From Pseudonocardia oceani (GTDB taxonomy: Bacteria; Actinomycetota; Actinomycetes; Mycobacteriales; Pseudonocardiaceae): a stretch of DNA of 64,000 nt. Positions 8,170 through 16,926 of this stretch are shown one piece after another. The DNA is taken from assembly GCF_019263585.2 (NCBI RefSeq), contig NZ_JADQDF010000001.1, positions 2,976,001 to 3,040,000 on the forward strand, written 5' to 3'. Position numbers and translations under genes: made by a program. The notes below the pieces were generated by a model. It ran no database searches, had not been told where the DNA came from, and worked only from the letters and a program-made list of their open reading frames with translations. Position 1 is the first letter of the stretch; every line of letters begins with the position of its first letter.

Positions 8170-9161
8170 GAGGCTGCTGGACCGGCCCAGCGACGGCTCC
8201 GGCTCGGCGTCGGAGATCGGCGCGAAGATCTGCGTGATCTCGTCCGACGTCGGCGGCGGGGCGTAGCGGGGACGGATCGTGGTGGTCGGCGGGTCGGTCG
8301 GTGGACCGCCGCCGGGACGCCGCGAGGCGGCCCACGGGGGCGGGACGCCGGGCAGGGCGGGGGTCGGTCCGGGCGGGCGGCCCGGCCCGCGGCCCTGTGC
8401 GCCGGGGTCGTGGCCGCGTGGGTCGTGGCCGCGTGGATCGGGGCCGCGGGGATCAGGACCGGGACGGCGGATGCCCGGCGGGCCGGGGCGGCGCGGGTCA
8501 CCGGGACCGGCGGGCGGGGCGCCGGGGGGTCGCAGAGGTGCGCCGGGGCGCGACGGTCCCTGACCGGGTCCGGGCGGGGCGGATGCGGGGTGGCCGGAGC
8601 CGGACCGGCCGGGACCGGGATGCGGCGGTGCGGGCGGGTGCGGGGCGCCGTGCTGCGGACCGGCAGGCCCTGCCTGGGCGGGAGGCCCTGCCTGGGCAGG
8701 AGGGCCCGCCTGGCCGGGCGGTCCCTGCTGCGGACGGAAGAGGGGACGGGCGTGCGGGGACCCGGCGGGGGGCGGACCCCCCGGCCGGCCGGCCTGCGGC
8801 GGCGGGCCACCCTGCGGCGGCCCACCCTGCGACGGCTGTCCGCCCTGCGACGGCTGTCCGCCCTGCGGGTACGGCCGGCCGAATGGCGGGGGTCCGGAGG
8901 TCTGCGGGGGTCCGGGCGGCGGGCCGGCGCGTCGCTCACCACCGGGCGCGGGAGCGGCCGGTGGCGGCCCGGACCGGCCGGACGGCGGCGGGCCGGGGTG
9001 CTCGGCGTCGTGCGGGCCCTCGTGCGCCCCGTCGTGCGCGGACGCGCGAGCGTCCCCGGCCGGGGTGCCGGGAGCGGGCGCGTCGGGACCGTCGGCCCGG
9101 GGGGCCGCGACGCCGGGGTGCCGGGAGTCGGGGTGCGCTTCCCCGCCCGGGCCGCGGGGCT
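8170..9161 (-). other. Open, Pro/Gly/Gln-rich frame upstream of murJ, no standard start codon
   Basis: This 992-base gap between the DUF6049 gene and the murJ ATG stays open in the murJ frame. It would encode a low-complexity tail with repeats such as QGGQPS, QAGPPA and DPRGPDPRG, then a more ordinary segment (RPRYAPPPTSDEITQIF) just before helix 1. I found no in-frame ATG or GTG anywhere from 9161 down to 8170. It could be a real cytoplasmic extension with an unusual start, a frameshifted gene, or a non-coding GC-rich spacer. Confidence 0.5.
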
Positions 9162-11780
9162 CTACCGGGACCCCGGAGGACGGACCGGCGGGCGGCCGGG
9201 CTGCGTGTGGTCGGGCTGCGGGCGGCCGGGGAGGGGCCGGTCGGCGAGCGGGTGGGTGGGGAGCCGGTCCCGGTCGGTCGCCGGCGGGACCGGGAACCGG
9301 CCCGGGACGTCCGGACGCCGGGCCGGCGACCCGGCGGAGGGGTCGGTCGGGACGGACGGCGCGGGTCGGCTCGGGCCAGTGCGCGGGCCAGCCGGGATCG
9401 GTCCGTTCGAGGGGCCCGGGACGGTCTCCGGGACCGGCGGCACCGAGCGGGTCCGGCCGTCGGGCGTCATCAGGTCCTCCGGTGCCGCCGGCGTCGGCAG
9501 GTCCACCACCCTCGGGCTCTCCGCGGTGTGCGGCAGCGTCTCCGGGGAGCCCGGCCGCGCCGGGCGGTCCGGGCCGCGGGTCGGCTCGCTCCGGATCCGA
9601 CGCAGGATCCGGCGTCCCGCCAGCACCACGAGCAGCACCCCCGCGGTCCCCGTCAGCCACAGGGTGATGGTGCCGTAGGCGGTCGAGCGGACCTGCAGCC
9701 GGCTGGGTGAACCCAGCAGGGTTCCGTCGACCGTGCGCACCGAGGCGTCGACGGTGAACACGCCCGACCGCTGCACCTCCGCGCTGGCCTGGATCTGCCG
9801 GCGCCCGAACGGGGGGATCTCCACGACCGGGATCGGCGCCACCTGCAGCCCCGACGTGCTGGACACCTCGACGCGGACCCGCACCGTGACCGGCAGGCCG
9901 TTGGCGACGGTCAGCAGCAGCGGAGAAGTGGACGTGCCGAGCGAGAACGGGCTCGGCGGCTCCAGCACGGAGATGGACCCCCGCAGGTCGGTGACGCGCC
10001 GGGCCAGCGCGGCGGCCGAGGCCGAGGCGAGCTCCGGGCTGCCGCGCCAGGCCGCCGACGCCGGGCGCACCGCGCCGAGCAGGAGCGGGACGAACACGTC
10101 GTCGACGTCGACGCCGAGCTCGTCGTCGACGACGGAGGAGTCGAGGTCGCCGATGTCGTCGAGCACCGGCTCGATCGCGGCGACCGCGCTCGGCGACACC
10201 TCGCGGGCGCCGGCGTCGAGCGGGTAGTCCAGGGCGCGCTCGGTGGTGTCGGTGGGGGTGGCGGCGGCGGACCCGAGTGCGCGCGGGGTGAGCAGGGCGT
10301 CGTCGACGAGCGCGCCGAGACCCTCCAGCAGGGCCCGCCCGGCAACGCCGTCGGCGTCCCAGCGGTGCGGCGGGGCGATCACCAGGGGGCCGCCGGACGG
10401 CGGGTCCTCCGCGGCGCGGAACGCCACGGAGCCGAGCACGTCCTGCCCGGCGAGCGGGCCGGTGGCCGGGGTGGCGGCGGCCGCCCCGCCCCGGCCGGTG
10501 GGGACGGCGATGGTCGTCGTGGGCGTGCCGGCGGCCAGCGTGACCAGGGGATCGGTGACGACGGCGGTGGTGGCGGGACCGGGCGAGGCGACCTGGACGG
10601 TGCCCGCGGCCTCGGCGCCCGACGGCAGTTCGAGCCCGTCGGCCGACAGGACCAGCGAGCGCACACCGCCCTCGACGAGCGTGGCCAGCCCCGCCTCGTC
10701 GACGACGCCCTCGGCCGGCCAGGCGGTGTCCGCCAGCACCGGGGTGCCGAGCAGGTCGGCGACGAGCCCGCGCCCGGCGGTGATCGCGCCGACCGCGGTG
10801 CCCGCGAGGTCGCCCCGGGTGAGCGCGACGACGTCGGCGTCGGCGAAGGGCAGCGCGATCACGCACATGCCCCGGGCCGCGGCGGCGAACGCGGCGAGCC
10901 AGGCGCCGGCGGCCTCGGCGCCCCGGCCGGGCGTGAGGGCCCCGTCGACGCCGACGACCGTGTAGCCGGTGCTCATCTCCTGCGCGGTCTGGAGCAGGTC
11001 GGCGTCGACGACCACGCAGGTGGCGGCCCGCACCGGGGACCCGGCGGGCGCGGCCTCGGCGAGCGCGGCCACCAGCCCGGCGAGCCGGCCGCCGGGGGCG
11101 AAGGAGTCGGCGAGCACGTCGTCGGTGAGCAGCACGGGCTCGCCGGGCACGGTCGGGAGCCGGCGCGGGACGTCGACGACGGGGTAGAGCAGCGAGAACG
11201 GTGTGGCGGCCGCGGGCGCGTCGACGACGACGGGCGCGTCGGTGCCGTCGTCGGGCAGGCCCAGGACCGGCAGCAGCATCCGCACGGCGGCGAGGCGGGC
11301 ACGGTCGCCGTCGCCGGGTACGCCGTTGACGTTGACCAGCAGCTCGTAGACGCCGGTCTCCGCCAGCGCGAGCGTGGTCTCCGGCGCGCCGCGCAGCGGC
11401 ACCGTGATCCGCACCGGCACGCGCTCCCCCACCCCGAGGGCGTCGGGGAGCTCCTGGAACTGCGGCGCGATGGCGTCGGTCGGCGCGCCGCCCTCCAGCG
11501 CGTCCCGCACCTCGCCCTCGGTGGTGAGCGGGCGGCCGCGCTGTAGCCGGATCCCGATGTCGGTGACGGTCTCGCTGCCGGTGTTGGTGAGCGTGCCGGT
11601 CACCGTGAGCACGGTCGGGCCGCCCGCGGTGACGACGCGGGGCGCCAGGTCGTCGAGGGCCAGGGTCAGGGCGGCCGGCGGTGCCGGCGCAGGCTGACGG
11701 GGTGCCGCGATCGCCGCGCCCGTGAGCGGGCCGACGAGCAGCACGACGAGGATCGCGACCAGGGCCGCGACCGGCTTCAC
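9162..11780 (-). CDS. DUF6049 family membrane-anchored exported protein
   Basis: An 872-residue protein of unknown function, the counterpart of mycobacterial Rv3909 beside murJ. It has an N-terminal signal peptide ([20 protein letters not shown], then [11 protein letters not shown]), a large extracytoplasmic region with immunoglobulin-like beta segments, a membrane helix at about 725-745 ([16 protein letters not shown]) followed by basic residues, and a Pro-rich cytoplasmic tail of about 120 residues. The GTG start overlaps the Nudix stop by four bases, indicating coupling. The tail is rich in low-complexity DNA like the murJ leader. A role in cell-envelope assembly is inferred from conserved linkage. 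Confidence 0.8.
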   Translation of the reverse strand: MKPVAALVAILVVLLVGPLTGAAIAAPRQPAPAPPAALTLALDDLAPRVVTAGGPTVLTVTGTLTNTGSETVTDIGIRLQRGRPLTTEGEVRDALEGGAPTDAIAPQFQELPDALGVGERVPVRITVPLRGAPETTLALAETGVYELLVNVNGVPGDGDRARLAAVRMLLPVLGLPDDGTDAPVVVDAPAAATPFSLLYPVVDVPRRLPTVPGEPVLLTDDVLADSFAPGGRLAGLVAALAEAAPAGSPVRAATCVVVDADLLQTAQEMSTGYTVVGVDGALTPGRGAEAAGAWLAAFAAAARGMCVIALPFADADVVALTRGDLAGTAVGAITAGRGLVADLLGTPVLADTAWPAEGVVDEAGLATLVEGGVRSLVLSADGLELPSGAEAAGTVQVASPGPATTAVVTDPLVTLAAGTPTTTIAVPTGRGGAAAATPATGPLAGQDVLGSVAFRAAEDPPSGGPLVIAPPHRWDADGVAGRALLEGLGALVDDALLTPRALGSAAATPTDTTERALDYPLDAGAREVSPSAVAAIEPVLDDIGDLDSSVVDDELGVDVDDVFVPLLLGAVRPASAAWRGSPELASASAAALARRVTDLRGSISVLEPPSPFSLGTSTSPLLLTVANGLPVTVRVRVEVSSTSGLQVAPIPVVEIPPFGRRQIQASAEVQRSGVFTVDASVRTVDGTLLGSPSRLQVRSTAYGTITLWLTGTAGVLLVVLAGRRILRRIRSEPTRGPDRPARPGSPETLPHTAESPRVVDLPTPAAPEDLMTPDGRTRSVPPVPETVPGPSNGPIPAGPRTGPSRPAPSVPTDPSAGSPARRPDVPGRFPVPPATDRDRLPTHPLADRPLPGRPQPDHTQPGRPPVRPPGSR

Positions 11781-12271
11781 GCCGAGTCCTCCAGAAGTTC
11801 GGTGGCCCGCCGGATCAGCCGCCGTTCGTCGGCGTAGGCGAGCCGCGACTCGAGCTCGTGCAGCGGCACCCATGCCACCTCGGAGACCTCGACGTCGGAG
11901 TCGGACAGCTCGCCGCCCAGGGCGCGCATGAGGAAGTGGTGCACGGTCTTGTGCACGCGCCGGTCCTCGGCGACGAACCAGAAGTCGATCGTGCCCAGGG
12001 GTGCGACCACGGAGCCGATGATGCCGGTCTCCTCCTCGACCTCGCGCACCGCCGCCTGCTCGGCGGTCTCGCCCGCCTCGATGTGGCCCTTGGGCAGGGA
12101 CCAGAGCAGGCGGCCGCGGCGGTCGAGCCGGCCGATCACGGCGGCGGTGCCGGAGGCGTGGTCGACGACGAGCCCGCCGGCCGACGTCTCGTCGACCGTG
12201 CGGAGGCGACGTCTTCGGTCCGGTGAGCCACCCGCGCGGCGCCCACCCGAGCGACCGCGGGATGTGGACAT
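11777..12271 (-). CDS. Nudix hydrolase (MutT4-like)
   Basis: A 164-residue hydrolase with a complete Nudix box: [20 protein letters not shown] at about 80-99 followed by TGI, i.e. GX5EX7REUXEEXGU. The family cleaves nucleoside diphosphates linked to another moiety; the substrate here is unknown. It has a basic N-terminus. The ATG at 12271 is chosen because TACCAT lies exactly six bases upstream (leaderless); an earlier in-frame start at 12304 would lie upstream of that promoter. The gene is divergent from pcnA and coupled by GTGA overlap to the DUF6049 gene, the arrangement known from mycobacteria (mutT4). Confidence 0.9.
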   Translation of the reverse strand: MSTSRGRSGGRRAGGSPDRRRRLRTVDETSAGGLVVDHASGTAAVIGRLDRRGRLLWSLPKGHIEAGETAEQAAVREVEEETGIIGSVVAPLGTIDFWFVAEDRRVHKTVHHFLMRALGGELSDSDVEVSEVAWVPLHELESRLAYADERRLIRRATELLEDSA

Positions 12272-12277
12272 GTGGCG

Positions 12278-12283
12278 ATGGTA
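12278..12283 (-). promoter_or_regulatory. Leaderless -10 of the Nudix operon
   Basis: TACCAT on the minus strand followed by six bases and the ATG at 12271. It supports the downstream start and should drive Nudix-DUF6049-murJ. Confidence 0.6.
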
Positions 12284-12352
12284 ACGAGCCGGTCGCGACA
12301 GCACCGGGGGCGCGCGGGCCGGTAGCCCGACGGGTCTGCGCGCACGAGCACC

Positions 12353-12358
12353 TAGACT
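12353..12358 (+). promoter_or_regulatory. -10 of pcnA
   Basis: TAGACT followed by eight bases and the pcnA GTG. The spacing implies a leaderless or nearly leaderless mRNA. Confidence 0.6.
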
Positions 12359-12366
12359 GACCTGTC

Positions 12367-13797
12367 GTGCCTCCCACCGACCTCCTCCGCGCGCAGCACA
12401 ATGCGCTCGTGGACCTCGTGCCGATCCCGCCGGTGGCCGACGAGCTCGCCGCGCGGTTCGCCGCGGCGGGGCACCGGCTGTACCTGGTCGGCGGCAGCGT
12501 CCGCGACGCCCTGCTCGGCCGCCCCGTCAACGACCTCGACTTCACCACCGACGCCCGGCCCGAGGCCGTTCTCGCCGCGCTGGCCGACTGGGCCGACACC
12601 GTGTGGGACACCGGGATCGCCTTCGGCACGGTCGGCGCGCGCCGCCACGGCGACACCGTCGAGATCACGACGTTCCGCGCCGACGTCTACGACGGCGTCA
12701 CGCGGAACCCGGTCGTCGCGTTCGGCGACACGATCGAGGACGACCTGGTACGGCGCGACTTCTCGGTCAACGCCATGGCCGTCGAGCTGACCGGCACGCG
12801 CACGTTCGTCGACCCGCACGGTGGGCTCGCCGCCCTGCACGCCGGCATCCTGGACACACCGGCGACGCCCGAGGAGTCGTTCTCCGACGACCCGCTGCGG
12901 ATGCTGCGCGCCGCCCGGTTCGTCTCCCAGCTCGGGCTGGCGCCGGCGCCGCGCGTGGTCGAGGCGATGACGGCGATGGCGGGCCAGCTGTCGCGGATCA
13001 CCGCGGAGCGGGTGCAGGCCGAGCTGTCGAAGCTGCTGCTCGGGGCGCACCCGCGGCGGGCGATCGAGCTGCTCGTCGACACCGAGCTGGCCGAGGTCGT
13101 GCTGCCCGAGGTGCCCGCGATGCGGCTGGCCGTGGACGAGCACATGCAGCACAAGGACGTCTACGTCCATTCGCTCGTGGTGCTGGAGCAGGCGATCGAC
13201 CGGGAGACCGACGGCCCCGACCTGGTACTGCGCCTCGCCGCGCTGCTGCACGACATCGGCAAGCCGGCGACGCGGCGCAAGGAGCCGGACGGGCGCGTGA
13301 GCTTCCACCACCACGAGGTCGTCGGCGCGAAGATGACGCGCCGGCGGCTGCGGGAGCTGCGCTACCCGAAGTCGGTCGTCGACGACGTCGCGCAGCTGGT
13401 GTTCCTGCACCTGCGCTTCCACGGCTACGGCAACGGCGCGTGGACCGACTCCGCGGTGCGCCGCTACGTCACCGACGCCGGGCCGCTGCTCGAGCGGCTG
13501 CACCGGCTGGTCCGCAGCGACTGCACCACCCGCAACCGCCGCCGCGCCGCCGCCCTGCAGCGCAGCTACGACGGGCTGGAGGAGCGGATCGCGGCCCTGC
13601 GCGAGCAGGAGGAGCTCGACGCCATCCGTCCCGACCTGGACGGCAACGCGATCATGGAGATCCTCGGGATCCCCGCGGGCCCTCTGGTGGGCAAGGCCTA
13701 CAAGCACCTGCTGGCGGTGCGGATGGAGCAGGGGCCGCTCGACCGCGCCGAGGCCGAGGCGGAGCTGCGGCGCTGGGCGGCCGAACAGAGGTCGTGA
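12367..13797 (+). CDS. pcnA: CCA tRNA nucleotidyltransferase / poly(A) polymerase family
   Basis: A 476-residue enzyme that adds or repairs the 3' CCA of tRNAs. The N-terminal nucleotidyltransferase domain has [13 protein letters not shown] and the catalytic DLDFTTD (about 57-63). The central RNA-binding region shows the DFSVNAMA and RMLRAARF signatures. A C-terminal HD domain has [12 protein letters not shown] (about 295-306), possibly giving phosphohydrolase activity. The length matches mycobacterial PcnA. The stop codon lies inside a palindrome shared with the convergent MFS gene. Confidence 0.94.
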   Translation: MPPTDLLRAQHNALVDLVPIPPVADELAARFAAAGHRLYLVGGSVRDALLGRPVNDLDFTTDARPEAVLAALADWADTVWDTGIAFGTVGARRHGDTVEITTFRADVYDGVTRNPVVAFGDTIEDDLVRRDFSVNAMAVELTGTRTFVDPHGGLAALHAGILDTPATPEESFSDDPLRMLRAARFVSQLGLAPAPRVVEAMTAMAGQLSRITAERVQAELSKLLLGAHPRRAIELLVDTELAEVVLPEVPAMRLAVDEHMQHKDVYVHSLVVLEQAIDRETDGPDLVLRLAALLHDIGKPATRRKEPDGRVSFHHHEVVGAKMTRRRLRELRYPKSVVDDVAQLVFLHLRFHGYGNGAWTDSAVRRYVTDAGPLLERLHRLVRSDCTTRNRRRAAALQRSYDGLEERIAALREQEELDAIRPDLDGNAIMEILGIPAGPLVGKAYKHLLAVRMEQGPLDRAEAEAELRRWAAEQRS

Positions 13798-13833
13798 GTG
13801 GAAACCGGTGCTCCGGCACTCATATCCGCTCAC
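13794..13833. repeat. Imperfect palindrome at convergent gene ends
   Basis: Begins GTGAGTGGAAACCGG and ends ATATCCGCTCAC. It spans the stop codons of both pcnA and the convergent MFS gene, so it probably acts as a shared terminator. It belongs to the same GTGAGTGG family as the palindromes at 45819 and 46724. Confidence 0.6.
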
Positions 13834-15121
13834 GGGTGCGGCGCAGCTGCGCGTCGTGCGCCAGCAGCCCGACCACGTAGAGCAGCGCCGCCCCGGCCAG
13901 CAGCCACGGCGCCCGGCCGTCGGGCGGGCTCAGCAGCGCCGTGGCGGCCACCGCGAGCACGTAGCCGACGTTGAAGACGATGTCGTAGAGCGCGAACACC
14001 CGCCCCAGGACGCCGTCGCCCGCCTCCCCCTGCACGGCGGAGTCGGTGCACAGCTTCACGACCTGCCCCGCCAGCCCGACGACGAACGCCGCCACCATCA
14101 CGGCGGGCAGGCTCAGCAGCGCGGCCAGCCCGAGCTGCGTCACCGCGGCGACAACCAGCGCGGTCCGCACCGTGCGCGCCCGGCCCCACCGCCGCACGAG
14201 CCACGGCGTGACCAGCGCCGCGAGGCCCAGCCCGGCCGCCGCCAGCACCACCGCCTCGCCGAGCCCGGCGAACCCGGAGCGCAGCAGGCCCTGGTCGGTG
14301 AAGGCGTAGCGGAACAGCAGCAGCGTCACGAGCGTGGTGACGCCGAACGCCAGGCGGTGCGCGGCGAGCGCGAGGAACGTCGCCGCGACCGACGGCGTCG
14401 CCGCGACGGCCCGCGTCCCGTCGGCGAACCCGCGGAGCACGGCGTCGGCGGTGGTGCGGGGGTCGGCGGCGTCGGGACCCAGCTGTCCGCGCCGGAACCG
14501 CACGGCGGCGGCCGCGGCCAGCAGCGACCCCACGACGGCGACGGCCACCGTGGCCGCCGACCCGGCGTCGCCCGCCCCGAACAGCGCGCGCAGCCCCACC
14601 GCGCTCGCTCCGCCCAGCGCCGAGACGCCGGCCCCGGCCGTGACGGCCAGCGCGTTGGCCTCGACGAGGTGCCGGCGCGGCACGACGTGCGGCAGCGCCG
14701 TCGACAGCCCGGCCAGCACGAACCGCGCGACCCCGGCGGCCGACAGCGCGGCCGCGTACAGCCCCGGCCCCGTGATCCCCGACGCCACCACCGCGGCGAC
14801 GACGAGCACGAGCGCGCCGCGCAGGAGGTTGGCCCACAGCAGCACCTGGCGGCGGTCCCAGCGGTCGAGCAGCGCTCCCGCGAACGGTCCGATCAGCGAG
14901 TACGGCAGCAGCAGCACCGCGAGCCCGGCGGCCACGGCCAGCGGGTCGGCCTGGCGCTCGGGGTTGAACAGCAGCGCCCCGCCGAGCGCGGCCTGGAACA
15001 CGCCGTCGCCCCACTGCGCGGAGAACCGCAGCAGGAGCAGCCGGACGTACCCGGGGGTGCGGACCAGACCCGCGAGCCCGAGCCGGTCGTCGGGGGACGA
15101 CGGGGTCGGGGTCGTCGGCAC
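13820..15121 (-). CDS. MFS transporter
   Basis: A 433-residue, about 12-helix major facilitator. The N-half has PYSLIGPFAGALLDRWDRR, the family's cytoplasmic loop 2-3 signature. The substrate is unknown; related proteins are annotated as drug or sugar exporters. It corresponds by position to Rv0037c next to the YqgE gene in mycobacteria. The GTG at 15121 is supported by a leaderless TAGCCT seven bases upstream. It is divergent from yqgE across 42 bases and convergent with pcnA. Confidence 0.86.
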   Translation of the reverse strand: MPTTPTPSSPDDRLGLAGLVRTPGYVRLLLLRFSAQWGDGVFQAALGGALLFNPERQADPLAVAAGLAVLLLPYSLIGPFAGALLDRWDRRQVLLWANLLRGALVLVVAAVVASGITGPGLYAAALSAAGVARFVLAGLSTALPHVVPRRHLVEANALAVTAGAGVSALGGASAVGLRALFGAGDAGSAATVAVAVVGSLLAAAAAVRFRRGQLGPDAADPRTTADAVLRGFADGTRAVAATPSVAATFLALAAHRLAFGVTTLVTLLLFRYAFTDQGLLRSGFAGLGEAVVLAAAGLGLAALVTPWLVRRWGRARTVRTALVVAAVTQLGLAALLSLPAVMVAAFVVGLAGQVVKLCTDSAVQGEAGDGVLGRVFALYDIVFNVGYVLAVAATALLSPPDGRAPWLLAGAALLYVVGLLAHDAQLRRTRERI

Positions 15122-15128
15122 GGGGGGA

Positions 15129-15134
15129 AGGCTA
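15129..15134 (-). promoter_or_regulatory. Leaderless -10 of the MFS gene
   Basis: TAGCCT on the minus strand, seven bases before the GTG at 15121, within a 42-base divergent intergenic region. Confidence 0.55.
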
Positions 15135-15163
15135 CGCACGGGTGCGGGTGCGACGATGGTCCC

Positions 15164-15751
15164 GTGGTGGACGAGCGCCCTGCTGACCCGCCCGGCGTCG
15201 CGCCCGGGATGCTGCTCGTCGCCGCGCCCGGACTGCTCGACCCGAACTTCAGGCGGACCGTCGTCTACGTCATCGAGCACCGCCCGGAGGGCAGCCTCGG
15301 GGTGGTGCTGAACCGGCCGAGCGAGGTCACCGTCCAGGACGTCCTGCCCACGTGGGCGCCGCTGTCGTCGATCCCGCAGGCGGTGTTCGTCGGGGGGCCG
15401 GTGGAGGCGGAGACCGCGCTCTGCCTGGCCGCGCTGCGCACCGGCCAGACCGTCGACGGGGTGGACGGGCTGGTGCCGGTCCGCGGCCCGGTCGCCCTGG
15501 TCGACCTCGACGGCGACCCGTCGTCGCTGGCGCCGCGCCTGCGCGGGCTGCGCGTGTTCGCCGGCTACTCCGGCTGGGACGCCCGCCAGCTCGCCGGGGA
15601 GATCGAGCGCGGCGACTGGATCGTCGTGCCCGCGCTGCCCGACGACGTCGTCGCCGGGCACGGCCCGGAGCTGTGGGCGCGGGTGCTGCGCCGCCAGGGC
15701 GTGCCGGTCGCGCTGCTCGCGACGTTCCCCGACGACGTCAAGCTCAACTAG
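15164..15751 (+). CDS. yqgE: YqgE/AlgH (UPF0301) family protein
   Basis: A protein of about 195 residues in the YqgE/AlgH family, whose biochemical role is not established. Typical signatures are GMLLVAAPGLLDPNFRRTVV, HRPEGSLGVVLNRP, VFVGGPV and the Gly-rich FAGYSGWDARQL. The length is normal for the family (about 185-200). Two adjacent in-frame GTG codons (15164, 15167) are possible starts; GATGGT six bases before 15167 slightly favours that one. It is the Rv0038-type neighbour of the MFS gene and of leuS. Confidence 0.88.
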   Translation: MVDERPADPPGVAPGMLLVAAPGLLDPNFRRTVVYVIEHRPEGSLGVVLNRPSEVTVQDVLPTWAPLSSIPQAVFVGGPVEAETALCLAALRTGQTVDGVDGLVPVRGPVALVDLDGDPSSLAPRLRGLRVFAGYSGWDARQLAGEIERGDWIVVPALPDDVVAGHGPELWARVLRRQGVPVALLATFPDDVKLN

Positions 15752-15811
15752 GCAGCGGTCGAGAGGGGCGGTCGGCGCGCGCCGCCGCCCGGGCGGGCCC
15801 AGGATGGGGAC

Positions 15812-16309
15812 GTGCCCCGCCCCCGCCCCGAACCCGCAGGTCCCGGCCAGGAGTCCGTCTGGGACTACCCCCGTCCGCCGCACGCCGAGCCCGACCACCG
15901 CCGTGCGGTGCTGCGTCACGGCGGCGCGGTCGTCGCCGACACCACCGACCTCGTGCGCGTGCTGGAGACCAGTCACCCGCCCACGTTCTACCTGCCGCGC
16001 ACCGCGTTCGGTGAGTTCCTGGTGCCCGTCGAGCGCACGACGTTCTGCGAGTGGAAGGGCGTGGCCCGCTACGTCGACGTCGTGGTGCCCGGTGCGGAGC
16101 CGCTGCGCGAGGTCGGCTGGTGGTACCCCGAGCCCGACCGGCGCTACCCGTCACTGCTGGACCGGGTGGCCGTCTACGCGGCCGCGTTCGACGAGATCAC
16201 CCTCGACGGTGTGCGGGTGGACCCCCAGCCCGGCGGCTTCTACGGCGGCTGGGTGACGCCGGAGGTGGTGGGCCCGTTCAAGGGCGGTCCGGGCTCGTGG
16301 GGCTGGTAG
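15812..16309 (+). CDS. DUF427 family protein
   Basis: A 165-residue protein with the DUF427 fold: an N-terminal WDYPRPP, then RVLETSHPPTFYLPR, CEWKGVARY (about 79-87) and a C-terminal GGFYGGWVTPEVVGPFKGGP. The conserved Cys-Glu-Trp-Lys-Gly stretch is typical. No enzymatic role is established. AGGATGGGG lies just upstream of the GTG start. The last 32 bases overlap the 3' end of the convergent SdpI gene. Confidence 0.85.
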   Translation: MPRPRPEPAGPGQESVWDYPRPPHAEPDHRRAVLRHGGAVVADTTDLVRVLETSHPPTFYLPRTAFGEFLVPVERTTFCEWKGVARYVDVVVPGAEPLREVGWWYPEPDRRYPSLLDRVAVYAAAFDEITLDGVRVDPQPGGFYGGWVTPEVVGPFKGGPGSWGW

Positions 16310-16748
16310 CGGCGGGGCTGGTAGCGGCGGCCGGGCGGCAGCCGGCGACGAGGTCGCAGCCCGCGCACGCGCCGGCGCAGGCCGGGGCGGCCGCGGGGAC
16401 GGGCACCGCCGCGGCGGCCCGCTGACCGACCATCCCGCCGAACACGGCGAGCACCAGCGCGCCGAGCGCGGTGACGACCAGCACGACGACGGACACGGCC
16501 CCCGCCGGGCCCGCGGCCAGCACCGCCCCGCCCACGACGGCGACCGCACCGGCCGCCCCGAGCGGTGCGGCGGCGACCCGGTTGGCCAGGGCGAAGGCCG
16601 CGTCGGACGCCAGGGTCTCCGGGGTGCGGACGCCGGCCCAGCGGTTGCGCGGCAGCCGCCCGCGCGCCCCGAGCACCGCCACGGCGAGCAGCGCCAGACC
16701 GGCGATCACGAACAGCGCGGCGAGGACCAGGCGGGGCACGAGAGGCAC
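16278..16748 (-). CDS. SdpI family membrane protein
   Basis: A 156-residue small membrane protein with three predicted helices. NRWAGVRTPETLASDAAFALANRVA after the first helix is the SdpI/YhfL-type signature; the best-known member gives immunity to the SdpC killing peptide in Bacillus, but most actinomycete members are uncharacterised. The C-terminus has an unusual Cys cluster (CAGACAGCDLVAGC). The GTG at 16748 is chosen because TACCCT lies six bases upstream. A TTG at 16766 is in frame but upstream of that promoter. Confidence 0.75.
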   Translation of the reverse strand: MPLVPRLVLAALFVIAGLALLAVAVLGARGRLPRNRWAGVRTPETLASDAAFALANRVAAAPLGAAGAVAVVGGAVLAAGPAGAVSVVVLVVTALGALVLAVFGGMVGQRAAAAVPVPAAAPACAGACAGCDLVAGCRPAAATSPAATSPTSPDRP

Positions 16749-16754
16749 CCGACC

Positions 16755-16760
16755 AGGGTA
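16755..16760 (-). promoter_or_regulatory. Leaderless -10 of the SdpI gene
   Basis: TACCCT on the minus strand with six bases to the GTG at 16748. Confidence 0.5.
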
Positions 16761-16795
16761 GGTCAACCCGGGCGCGGCCCGGCCGGGACCGGGGC

Positions 16796-16801
16796 TACGC
16801 T
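16796..16801 (+). promoter_or_regulatory. -10 of the leuS leader transcript
   Basis: TACGCT followed by six bases and the GTG of the leader peptide, so the leader would be translated from the very 5' end of the mRNA. Confidence 0.6.
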
Positions 16802-16807
16802 GGTCAC

Positions 16808-16846
16808 GTGGCCCGTCGCCTTCTCCTCGAGGCCGCGCCGGTCTGA
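16808..16846 (+). CDS. leuS leader peptide (12 codons, three consecutive Leu)
   Basis: A 12-codon frame ([12 protein letters not shown]) that starts at the predicted transcription start and ends 80 bases before leuS. Three consecutive leucine codons (CTT CTC CTC) sit immediately before two hairpins. This is the architecture of ribosome-mediated attenuation: when charged tRNA-Leu is scarce the ribosome stalls on the Leu codons and the terminator is avoided. Confidence 0.72.
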   Translation: MARRLLLEAAPV

Positions 16847-16903
16847 CACCGACCCCGGCGCGGCGACCCCTCCTGCCTCACGGCGGAGGGGTTCCTTGCT
16901 TTC
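16832..16903 (+). terminator. leuS attenuator: leader hairpin and terminator
   Basis: The first hairpin has perfect 10-base arms (GCCGCGCCGG, 16832-16841; CCGGCGCGGC, 16854-16863) and overlaps the end of the leader peptide. The second has perfect 8-base arms (ACCCCTCC, 16866-16873; GGAGGGGT, 16885-16892) followed by TTCCTTGCTTT, resembling an intrinsic terminator. leuS starts 24 bases later. Confidence 0.7.
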
Positions 16904-16926
16904 CGGGCCCACACGACATCACCGGG

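Noticed and set aside
4864-9678. A very long open frame on the plus strand (about 1,600 codons) opposite the pseudokinase, murJ and DUF6049 genes
   Set aside because: It is an antisense shadow caused by about 74% GC: the product is Gly/Arg/Ala/Asp low-complexity without domains, while the minus strand encodes recognisable proteins throughout.
13820-15976. A 718-codon reading of the MFS frame starting at 15976
   Set aside because: The first 285 codons lie antisense to yqgE and DUF427 and have shadow composition; a leaderless promoter fixes the start at 15121.
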